A stretch of 56,747 nucleotides of DNA, from assembly GCA_003635315.1 (NCBI GenBank), contig PYJD01000028.1, positions 1 to 56,747 on the forward strand, in the 5' to 3' direction. The translations under genes and the position numbers were made by a program. The DNA comes from Candidatus Poribacteria bacterium (GTDB lineage: Bacteria > Poribacteria > WGA-4E > WGA-3G). How positions within the stretch are numbered: position 1 is the stretch's first letter; each line of letters begins with the position of its first letter. The notes under the pieces were generated by a model, which worked only from the letters and a program-made list of their open reading frames with translations, was not told the DNA's origin and ran no database searches. Below, one piece after another: positions 17,662-26,036 of this stretch.

Positions 17662-18333
17662 ATGATTTCAGTAATTATACCTGTCCTTAATGAAGATAGG
17701 ATTTTAGATAAGACGTTAAGGAGACTACAACCTGAGTTGAGTGGACATGAACTAATAATTGTAGATGGTGGTAGTTTAGATTCCTCGGTTGAGATTGCGA
17801 AAAAATACGGTACAGTTATCCGTTCTGGTAGGGGACGTGCAAAACAATTAAATGCTGGAGCTGAAAAGGCAAATGGTGAAATACTTCTGTTTTTGCATGC
17901 CGATGTATGGTTAGAAGACGGTGCAATTTCTGAAGTGGATAAAGCAATTACAGAGGGATTTGTGGGAGGCGGTTTTCTTCAGAAAATCGAAGGAAAGAAT
18001 ATACTCTTCCGGATTATTGAGAAATCCGCTGACCTACGTGGAAAATATCTGAAGATATTTTATGGTGATAGTGGAATCTTTATTACACGGGATGGTTTTC
18101 GGAAAATAGGTGGTTTTCCAGATGTACCTATAATGGAAGAGATTGAATTCTCAAGAGCAATGCATAAGCTTGGAAAAACACGGATGGTTAGTCCGCGGAT
18201 ACATATATCAGCACGTAGGTGGAAAACAGGTGGAATTATTCGCACTACACTGATTAACTGGTTAATTACACTGCTTTACGCTTTCGGTTTTTCTACCGAC
18301 AGACTGGCTCAATTGTATAAGAACATTAGATAG
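17662..18333 (+). CDS. family 2 glycosyltransferase, TIGR04283 type
   Basis: This 223-residue GT-A fold enzyme starts MISVIIPVLNEDRILDKTL, has the VDGGSLD nucleotide-sugar site, the HADVWL DxD-like metal site and IMEEIEFSRAM near the acceptor region. The GRAKQLNAGA block and overall length fit the TIGR04283 group, which databases label a selenodomain-associated transferase. The donor and acceptor are unknown. A hydrophobic stretch near the C-terminus may touch the membrane. It follows the cyclase by 34 bp on the same strand and could glycosylate that enzyme's lipid product, but this is inference. Confidence 0.8.
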   Translation: MISVIIPVLNEDRILDKTLRRLQPELSGHELIIVDGGSLDSSVEIAKKYGTVIRSGRGRAKQLNAGAEKANGEILLFLHADVWLEDGAISEVDKAITEGFVGGGFLQKIEGKNILFRIIEKSADLRGKYLKIFYGDSGIFITRDGFRKIGGFPDVPIMEEIEFSRAMHKLGKTRMVSPRIHISARRWKTGGIIRTTLINWLITLLYAFGFSTDRLAQLYKNIR

Positions 18334-18338
18334 AATAA

Positions 18339-18370
18339 GATAAGGGACAGATTAGATTCTGTCCCTTATC
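18339..18370 (+). terminator. transcription terminator hairpin
   Basis: A perfect 13-bp stem, GATAAGGGACAGA paired with TCTGTCCCTTATC, has a 6-nt loop (TTAGAT) and lies 5 bp after the glycosyltransferase stop. The following bases are only moderately T-rich (ATTTATCTTTT), so it may also work as an mRNA end-stabiliser. Confidence 0.75.
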
Positions 18371-18466
18371 AATTTATCTTTTGCTATAAAGTGTAATTCT
18401 GTTTCTACACAAGTTGTTTTGTAATTCTATGGTAGATTATACAATTAATTCCACCACGTGCTGTGT

Positions 18467-18532
18467 TGTAGGAGGGAATTCCGATTCCCGATTATTAAAG
18501 GGTTCGATCGCGATTCGGAGATCGCTCCTACA
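18467..18532. repeat. TGTAGGAG...CTCCTACA element, second full copy
   Basis: It starts TGTAGGAGGGAATTCCGATT and ends GATCGCTCCTACA, near-identical to the 13841-13906 copy. It lies in the convergent gap between the glycosyltransferase and the last secretin gene and could help stop transcription from both sides. Confidence 0.6.
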
Positions 18533-18579
18533 AGTAATGTGTATAATTATGTCAATATTTCACCCTAATCTATCATTGT

Positions 18580-21564
18580 TTACTTCGTTTCTTCAAATCC
18601 ATTTCTACCATTTTGTTGCCAATTATCTGATTTTTGTTTCAGTTTTTCGATATCTGATGGATTCTGTATATCCACGATATGCGGCGTTATGATGAAGACA
18701 ATCTCGGTATCTTGGACTTCTGTTTCAGTACTTTTGAAAAGTCTGCCAAGGAGTGGGATATCCCCAAGAATTGGAACTTTATTCTCAACTTCCTTCTGTT
18801 TCTTACGGATAATACCGCCAACAACCAGCTGTTGACCATCTTCTACATCAATATAAACGCTCAGAGAATTGTCATCGGTTATAGGTGCATTAAATTCTGT
18901 AAACTCTATAAAATTACTGGCACTGATATTCGTAATGTCTAAACCAATTGTCCTCTTACCGTCTTCTCCTGCTTTCGATCTTGCAATATAGGGTGTTAGA
19001 CTGATATTAATTCCAACCGGGGGATCAATAAAATCATAATTGAAGAGCGGCTGTGTGGCGGTATCTCCCAGAATACTGTTTGTATCAACACTTTGTAAAT
19101 ATGGGATACGTCTTCCACTACTCCATGTAGCGGGTCTACTATCCCGTGTAAGTAATGAGGGTGTAGATAATGTTTTGACCTTATTCTCACGGAGGAGAGT
19201 GTGAAGTAGTGCCATATACTCTTTCGTTGCTAAACTGTAATTGAATCCAGAGATTTCCTGACTAAGACCGAGTTGTGATTCAGCTTCTCCTATAAGTGGA
19301 TTCCTTGAATTAAGTTCTATACCACCCAGATTTCTTTCATTTACTGTTGCCTCTATACCCAGTTTTGTTTTCTCGTCAAGGGTAACCTCAAGAATCTTTA
19401 TATCTATCCAGACTTGTCCCCGAACGAAATCAAGCTTCTTTATAAGGGCTTCAACCTGCTCCATATAGCGTCTTCGGGTTGTGACAATAAGTGAATTGGT
19501 GTCTGTTTCAGCAAAAATGGTAACCTTTCCAAATAAAGAATTGATATCTGTTGGTTCATCACTGAAGTTGTCCCGAACGAATCTACTAAAACTGAACCCA
19601 TCTTCATCAGGTTGATCCTGCCATACCTGCGATAGAATCTGTGCTATTGCATCTGCGGTTGCATATTCAAGACGAATTGTCTTTGTAATTTCGACTTGGT
19701 TTGGTGGTGTAGGAACATCAATCTGTCCGATAAATTCCTCAATCAACTCAAAGTTTCGCTTCGTTCCAGTAGATACAATCACAGCATTCAAATTGCTATA
19801 GGGTTGAGCAGTGACATTACCTGCAAGTGATCCTTGTGTTTGTGCGGATTGGGCAGGAGATTGTCGGCTTCGAATCCACCACCAGTCATCGAAACGATTT
19901 CCAGTGTTACTCTGGTTTCCCCCGTAGTGTGAATTGAGTAGTTCAGCAACATTTACAGCATCAGCATATCTTAGGTTGAATATTCTTGTTCCCCACTCTT
20001 GTTCTGGCATACTCACATCGAGTTTTTCTACTAATTCATCAATCATTGGAAAATTCTGTGCTGAAGTCGTAATTATTAGAGCATTTAGTCTAACATCAAA
20101 AACGATATGTACCTCCCCCTGAACACCGAAGCCACCTTCAGAAGTTTCGTCACTTCTACCTCTGTCCCACCAAGGACGATATCTATCATCGTCATCTCCG
20201 CCACTACCTCCTTCAAATAATTCCTGTAAATTAGTGGAGAGATCTTCAGCATTGGCATGTTTGAGGAAATACATTTTTATCTCTTCGAGAGTCTTCTTCT
20301 GATCAAGTTCATTGATGAGTTTTTCAATAATTGTATAGTTACGTGGGTCTGAGGAAACAACAACAATGTTTAATCGATCATTGCGTGAGAGGTTAACTAA
20401 ACCTACAATCCCTTGAAATAAATCACCTGAACTTACTTCATCGCGTCGATAGGTAAGCATTTCGAGTATGTCTTCTCTATCAAAAGATCTTCTGCCACCT
20501 TGTATATTATTCCCAGTGATAATTTCTTCAAGTGTAGTTACAACTTCCTCTGCTGAAGCGTACTGAAGACGATATGTTCTAATTTCGGTCTGGAGGGTGG
20601 GTGCGTTGTCAAGATGGTTGATAATCTCTTTTAAAATTACGAGATTATCTTCAGATGCCTTAAGAATAAGTGTATTAGAGTTCGTATCTGCATAGACCCT
20701 AATCATCCCTTCTATCAATTCTACCCCTAAACCTTGTTCTATTGCTTGCTTGATCTGTTCAGGATCTATCCCAGTATCTCCTCTGATGGGTTTTGTATCT
20801 TCTCTGTTATCTTCAAATACCCGATTGAGAGTCTGGGCTACTGCTTGAGCATCCGCGGAAGTTAGAGGAATTACTGTGATCTTTAATGGGAAACGTTCGC
20901 CAGCATCTGCAAATTGTAGTATGGAGACTATTCTTTTGAGATTGGATGAGACATCAGTTATTATTAGGGAGTTTGTCCCTTCATCAGCGAATACATTGGC
21001 TTTGCTATTTAATAGTGGTTTAATTGCGTTAACTTGGTCTGATGCGGATGCATTTTGTAGTTGTATAATGTAGGTCTGTATTTCATCAGTTAGTTCAACT
21101 TGCTCAGGATCTGGGGTAATTCTTTTAACAGGACCCGTCATGATAAGTGCTTTATCAAAAGTCGTGACAACAAGTGTACTATTTCGTCTAACTAAGGTTA
21201 AGTTATATTGTGCAAGGACTGTTTTGACTTCCTCAATAACCTCATCAATAGTTACATCAAATAGGTTGATAAGAGAGAATTTTTTGTTTTGGATATCATC
21301 TTCAGTTGCAATGATGGTTAGATCAGTTTCACGAGATAACCATTCTAAGACGTTTTTGATGTCCTGACTGGTAAAGTTGAAGTTAACGCGTGATGCTCTC
21401 CCAGTTTCTTCATCCCTTTCAACCACTTCCATCTGTCCGCGGTCTTGTGCGAATGAGTCTATATGAATTAGTCCAAAAAGGAATAGGAGGAGTAGAACTC
21501 CTATACATTGTTTTTGTTTCTGTTTCCATATTGGACAAATTACATTTTTTAAGATATACATCAT
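18580..21564 (-). CDS. gspD: type II secretion secretin GspD, downstream paralogue
   Basis: This is an outer-membrane channel protein, 994 residues from the chosen start. The start at 21564 has GAGGA 7 nt upstream, matching the arrangement of its paralogue; the frame extends 9 codons further. A signal peptide ends near SFAQD. An N0-like domain follows, then about six secretin N-type repeats, each starting like IQLQNASASDQVNAI, VIPLTSADAQAVAQT or YRLQYASAEEVVTT. The C-terminal secretin domain has PPVGINISLTPYIA and the signature VPILGDIPLLGRLF. Typical GspD has 600-700 residues and three such repeats, so the periplasmic part is about doubled. Last gene of the operon. Confidence 0.9.
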   Translation of the reverse strand: MMYILKNVICPIWKQKQKQCIGVLLLLFLFGLIHIDSFAQDRGQMEVVERDEETGRASRVNFNFTSQDIKNVLEWLSRETDLTIIATEDDIQNKKFSLINLFDVTIDEVIEEVKTVLAQYNLTLVRRNSTLVVTTFDKALIMTGPVKRITPDPEQVELTDEIQTYIIQLQNASASDQVNAIKPLLNSKANVFADEGTNSLIITDVSSNLKRIVSILQFADAGERFPLKITVIPLTSADAQAVAQTLNRVFEDNREDTKPIRGDTGIDPEQIKQAIEQGLGVELIEGMIRVYADTNSNTLILKASEDNLVILKEIINHLDNAPTLQTEIRTYRLQYASAEEVVTTLEEIITGNNIQGGRRSFDREDILEMLTYRRDEVSSGDLFQGIVGLVNLSRNDRLNIVVVSSDPRNYTIIEKLINELDQKKTLEEIKMYFLKHANAEDLSTNLQELFEGGSGGDDDDRYRPWWDRGRSDETSEGGFGVQGEVHIVFDVRLNALIITTSAQNFPMIDELVEKLDVSMPEQEWGTRIFNLRYADAVNVAELLNSHYGGNQSNTGNRFDDWWWIRSRQSPAQSAQTQGSLAGNVTAQPYSNLNAVIVSTGTKRNFELIEEFIGQIDVPTPPNQVEITKTIRLEYATADAIAQILSQVWQDQPDEDGFSFSRFVRDNFSDEPTDINSLFGKVTIFAETDTNSLIVTTRRRYMEQVEALIKKLDFVRGQVWIDIKILEVTLDEKTKLGIEATVNERNLGGIELNSRNPLIGEAESQLGLSQEISGFNYSLATKEYMALLHTLLRENKVKTLSTPSLLTRDSRPATWSSGRRIPYLQSVDTNSILGDTATQPLFNYDFIDPPVGINISLTPYIARSKAGEDGKRTIGLDITNISASNFIEFTEFNAPITDDNSLSVYIDVEDGQQLVVGGIIRKKQKEVENKVPILGDIPLLGRLFKSTETEVQDTEIVFIITPHIVDIQNPSDIEKLKQKSDNWQQNGRNGFEETK

Positions 21565-21706
21565 TGATAAGTCCTCACAATCCAAGAACACATTTCGTGG
21601 TTTGTCTTCTTATTATTGGTATAAAAGATTTTATATTTCATTTGTAAAGTATCTGTTATATTAAAAAATAGGCTATTATTACATATTTCCAGTCTATATG
21701 AAGTCA

Positions 21707-24700
21707 TCAATTATCTGACTTAATTTCATCTGTTCTTTCAAACTCACCTTTACTGTTTTCTTGCCAGTTTTCTGCTTTTTGTTTCAATTTTTTAAGATCC
21801 TCAGGATTCTGAATATCAACAATATGGGGGGTTATAATGAATACAATCTCAGTATCCTGGACTTCATTTTCTGAACTCTTGAAAAGTCTTCCAAGTAAAG
21901 GAATATCCCCAAGTATCGGCACCTTATTTTCAACTTGCTTCTGTTTTTTTCTAATAATACCCCCGACAACCAGCTGCTGACCGTCTTCTACATCAATATA
22001 GACACTGAGCGAATTATCATCTGTAATTGGGGCATTAAAGTCTGTAAATTCTATAAAATTACTGGCACTGATATTTGTTATGTCTAAGCCTATCGTCCTT
22101 TTACCATCTTTACCGGCTTTAGACCTTGCAATATACGGAATAAGACTAATATTTATTCCTACAGGTGGATCAATAAAGTCATAATTAAAGAGTGGTTGTG
22201 TTGCAGTATCACCGAGGATACTGTTTGTATCAACACTTTGTAAGTAGGGAATCCGTCTGCCACTACTCCAAGTCGCAGCTCTACTATCCCGGGTTAAAAG
22301 TGATGGCGTAGAAAGTGTCTTAACTTTATTTTCCCGCATTAATGTATGCAGTAGTGCCATATACTCTTTCGTTGCTAAACTGTAGTTAAAACCGGATATT
22401 TCTTGAGTAAGACCGAGTTGTGAATTAGTATCTCCGACAAGTGGATTTCGTGAATTCAGTTCAATACCACCCAATTTTCTTTCATTTGCAGCAACTTCTA
22501 TACCAAGTTTTGTTGTTTCATCAAGTGTGACTTCAAGAATTCTAATATCAATCCATACTTGTCCCCGCACGAAATCGAGTTCTTTAATTAGTGCTCTGAC
22601 TTGTTCAAAATAACGTCTTCTTGTTGTTACAATTAGAGAATTTGTATCTGTATCGGCAAAAACAGTTACCTTACCCTGTAAAGAATTAATATCTGTTGGT
22701 TCGTCGGTGGTATTTTCTCTAAAAAACCGGCTAAAACTGAAAAAATTGTCTTGACTATCTTCACCCTGCCAAACTTGTGATAGTACTTCTGCAATAGTTT
22801 CTGCGGTTGCGTACTCAAGCCGAATCGTATCAGTTATTTCTACTTGTTCGTCAGGGGTAGGGACATCAATCTGTTTAATAAACTCCTCAATCATGTCAAA
22901 ATTCCTTTTTGTACCAGTAGAAACAATGATAGCATTCAGATTAATAAATGGTTGAGCAGAAACATTGCCAGCCAGCGAACCTTGTGTTTGTGGTGAACTT
23001 GTATTTGATTCCCATGAACGTCTCCACCCCCAATCATCAAAAGGATTTCGGTTGCTACTTTGGTTTCCTCCATAGTGAGAATTGAGTAATTCCGCTACAT
23101 TTTCTGCATCCGCATAGTTTAGATAGAATATTTTTGTACCCCACTCTTGATCCGGCATGCTTACATCAAGCTTTCCAATTAGGTCATCAATCATTGGGAA
23201 ATTGGCAGTAGCGGTCGAAACAAGTAAGGCATTCAACCGAATGTCATGAACGATATGTACGTTTCCTTGCACACCAAAGCCTCCACCCTCTGTGGGTTCA
23301 CGGTCATTTCTTTCCCACCATGGACGATCTCGATCTTGACCAGCACTCCCACCTTCAAATAGATCAGTCAGATTCGCTGAGAGTGCCTCAGCATTTGCAT
23401 GCTGGAGGAAGTACATTTTCATCTCTTCTTCTGTCTTTTTCTGATCAAGTTCAGTAATAATCTTTTCAAGTATTGAGAAGTTACGCGGATCAGTTGAAAT
23501 AACTACTATGTTTAGTCGGTCATTACGAGAGAGATTTACTAAACCAATAATACCTTGAAATAAATTCTCTGACAGACCACGATCGCGTCGATAACGGAGT
23601 AATCGGAACATTTCATCCCTATCCAATGTTCGACGTCTGTTTCTACCTTGAATATTGTTCCCGGTGACTATCTCGTCAAGGGTGGTTACAACATCTTCGG
23701 CTGAAGCATATTTCAGTTGATATGTTCGGATTTCAGTCTGTAGTGTTGGTGCTTTATCAAGGTGTAGTATAATTTCTTTAATTATGACAAGGTTATCTTC
23801 AGATGCTTTTAATATGAGTGTATTTGAATCTGCATCAGCATATACTTTAATCATACCATCAACCAAATCGACACCTAAACCTTGTTCTAAAGCCTGCTTA
23901 ATTTGTTCCGGATCAATCTGGTCACTCCTCACAAACTTCTGATCATCATCTTCATTATCCTCAAAAACTCTTGTTAGAGTTTGTGCGACTTCAGTAGCAA
24001 CTGCAGCGTTAAGTGGAATCACTGCTATTTTTACTGGAAAACGTTCTCCTTCATCAGCAAATTGTAGGATAGAGACAATTCTTTGTATATTTGAAGAGAC
24101 ATCCGTTACGATAAGTGCATTTGTTGTTGTATCGGCAAAAATACTTGCTCTATTATTTAATAGCGGTTTTAACGCGTTTGCTTGTTCTGATGCATCGGCA
24201 TTTTGGAGCGGTATAATATAGGTCTGGATTTCATCTGTCAGTTCAACTTGTTCCGGATCTGGTTCGATCTGTTTGACTGGACCTGTCATGACAATTGCTT
24301 TATCAAAAGTTGTTACGACAAGCGTGCTATTTCTTCTTACTAAGGTTAGGTTATATTGTGACAGGACTGTTTTAACTTCTTCAATGACTTGGTCAATGGT
24401 AACGTCATACAGGTTGATAAGTGAAAATTTCTTACCTTGGATATCATCTTCAGTAGCAATTATGGTTAGATCGGTTTCGCGTGATAACCATTCTAAGACA
24501 TTCTTAATTTCTTCACTGGTAAAGTTGAAGTTGACTTTTGTTGCCCTTCCTGTTTCTTCATCTCTTTCAATTACTTCCATTTGTCTACGCTCTTGCGCAT
24601 GCACCTCTGTATGAAAGATACCAATTAGGCAAAAACCGACTAATAAACCTAAACACAATTTCCGTCTATTTTCCCTTATCTGAGAAACAAAAGTCTTTAA

Positions 24701-24712
24701 GAGAAATATCAT
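21707..24712 (-). CDS. gspD: type II secretion secretin GspD, upstream paralogue
   Basis: This 1001-residue secretin is collinear with the next gene over its full length, including the N0-like domain, about six N-type repeats and the VPILGDIPLLGRLF signature. By eye roughly three quarters of residues agree, with the C-terminal pore region nearly identical and signal peptides and Gly/Asp-rich linkers most different. Its ATG overlaps the stop of the GspM-like gene (ATGA) and has GAGGAT upstream. It should form a 12-16-mer channel in the outer membrane for folded substrates. Whether the two paralogues mix in one ring or serve different states cannot be told. No lipoprotein pilotin gene is visible here. 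Confidence 0.9.
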   Translation of the reverse strand: MIFLLKTFVSQIRENRRKLCLGLLVGFCLIGIFHTEVHAQERRQMEVIERDEETGRATKVNFNFTSEEIKNVLEWLSRETDLTIIATEDDIQGKKFSLINLYDVTIDQVIEEVKTVLSQYNLTLVRRNSTLVVTTFDKAIVMTGPVKQIEPDPEQVELTDEIQTYIIPLQNADASEQANALKPLLNNRASIFADTTTNALIVTDVSSNIQRIVSILQFADEGERFPVKIAVIPLNAAVATEVAQTLTRVFEDNEDDDQKFVRSDQIDPEQIKQALEQGLGVDLVDGMIKVYADADSNTLILKASEDNLVIIKEIILHLDKAPTLQTEIRTYQLKYASAEDVVTTLDEIVTGNNIQGRNRRRTLDRDEMFRLLRYRRDRGLSENLFQGIIGLVNLSRNDRLNIVVISTDPRNFSILEKIITELDQKKTEEEMKMYFLQHANAEALSANLTDLFEGGSAGQDRDRPWWERNDREPTEGGGFGVQGNVHIVHDIRLNALLVSTATANFPMIDDLIGKLDVSMPDQEWGTKIFYLNYADAENVAELLNSHYGGNQSSNRNPFDDWGWRRSWESNTSSPQTQGSLAGNVSAQPFINLNAIIVSTGTKRNFDMIEEFIKQIDVPTPDEQVEITDTIRLEYATAETIAEVLSQVWQGEDSQDNFFSFSRFFRENTTDEPTDINSLQGKVTVFADTDTNSLIVTTRRRYFEQVRALIKELDFVRGQVWIDIRILEVTLDETTKLGIEVAANERKLGGIELNSRNPLVGDTNSQLGLTQEISGFNYSLATKEYMALLHTLMRENKVKTLSTPSLLTRDSRAATWSSGRRIPYLQSVDTNSILGDTATQPLFNYDFIDPPVGINISLIPYIARSKAGKDGKRTIGLDITNISASNFIEFTDFNAPITDDNSLSVYIDVEDGQQLVVGGIIRKKQKQVENKVPILGDIPLLGRLFKSSENEVQDTEIVFIITPHIVDIQNPEDLKKLKQKAENWQENSKGEFERTDEIKSDN

Positions 24713-25980
24713 TGATAGATCCTCGCAATCAAGAACAACTCAACAGTTATCTTTTCTTGTTTATTGTCTGTAGAGATTTTAAGATCTCTTACCATCAACC
24801 ACTTTGATGATGTTTCAATTATCCGATTGAGATTAACAAGTTTATCCAGTTCAGCTTTGAACTTCATTTTAATTGAATAACTCTCTGGCGTATATGTTGA
24901 AGGAGCTAATCTCAACCCTAATATTAAGTCCTCTATTTGTGTTTCTATGTTTTCAAGATACTGAAGTAGAACCAAAGATAGTTGATTCTTATCTAATTCT
25001 GGATCATAGCTATCCAGGAGAATACCAAAATTATTTAATATATGACTATTTGGATTAAAATTAATTTCGGATGTTGGTTTTTTCCCGCCAAAACCTAAGA
25101 ATCCAGCTTTAGGTTCTGAATGAATCTTATAGAATTCCTTTTCAAATAGTGTAATTTCAGCACCAACGAGTTGTTGATCAACCATAGATATAAGCAGATC
25201 AATGAGTTCCAAACGGATTGATATTGGTATCTCCTCAGGTAACGCTACAAATTGTTCCTTATTTTCTGGATTCTCTTTTTTCTCTGTAGTAGGAGTATCC
25301 ATATAGGATTCTTCATCTGCCTCTTGTATTTCGTCATTTTCAGGTATATCCGTTTCCTCATTATCAATTGAATCTGTATCTTTGGGTTTATCTTTATACT
25401 TCTCTGATTCATCTTGATCTTTTTCTGACTCATCTAACCATGCATTCATCAAGAGATCCATCATTTCATCTTCAGCTTGAACTTCAGCATCTTCCTGTGA
25501 ATTGTATTCAGCCTCTATTTCAGATAGTAAAGCCTCTCTTTCAGTTTCAAGTTTTTTCTGATAGAGAAAGTTAATTAGGTTTCGTCGTGCTTGAGGGGAA
25601 ATTCTTTCAGTCTTTTTGCCTGGAATTGGTTCCATGTTTAATTGGTAATTCTTTGGAATTCCAGCTTTATTTATAATTGATGTAATCTTTGTACGTATGA
25701 CAGTTTCAGGGAAATTATCGTTGAAAATCGAAACATTCTCTCCTTCATCCGCAAGTCCAGTTTTCTGGAATAATCCGATTTCAATTGGTATCAGCATTCT
25801 TGAAGCGGCTACTAAATCTTTAGATGTTTGAAGCGTCTGTTTTTTTGTAGCCATTTCTTCATTTGATAACATCTTGTAGAGACCAGGTCCCCATTGTGTT
25901 ACTAATGCTATGATAAGTACTAATCCAAGGATACCGATAAGAAATTTGGTCTGTGTTGTAAGTTGAAGATCTAAATTCAC
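24709..25980 (-). CDS. GspM/PilO-like inner-membrane assembly protein with acidic insert
   Basis: This 423-residue protein starts at GTG with an AAGGAAA site. One N-terminal membrane helix (about residues 12-30) is followed by a periplasmic region. Position in the operon, just after the PilM/PilN-type gene and before the secretins, plus the single-anchor layout and C-terminal alpha/beta part, suggest GspM or PilO. Residues about 140-245 are an Asp/Glu-dominated low-complexity insert, which normal GspM (about 160-200 residues) lacks. Sequence similarity to the family is weak by eye, so the call depends on context. Confidence 0.6.
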   Translation of the reverse strand: MNLDLQLTTQTKFLIGILGLVLIIALVTQWGPGLYKMLSNEEMATKKQTLQTSKDLVAASRMLIPIEIGLFQKTGLADEGENVSIFNDNFPETVIRTKITSIINKAGIPKNYQLNMEPIPGKKTERISPQARRNLINFLYQKKLETEREALLSEIEAEYNSQEDAEVQAEDEMMDLLMNAWLDESEKDQDESEKYKDKPKDTDSIDNEETDIPENDEIQEADEESYMDTPTTEKKENPENKEQFVALPEEIPISIRLELIDLLISMVDQQLVGAEITLFEKEFYKIHSEPKAGFLGFGGKKPTSEINFNPNSHILNNFGILLDSYDPELDKNQLSLVLLQYLENIETQIEDLILGLRLAPSTYTPESYSIKMKFKAELDKLVNLNRIIETSSKWLMVRDLKISTDNKQEKITVELFLIARIYQ

Positions 25981-26036
25981 TGTTTTTTCCTTATCAAACT
26001 TAGGAGGTATAAATTCGGTTAGTAAGTGTTAAACAA

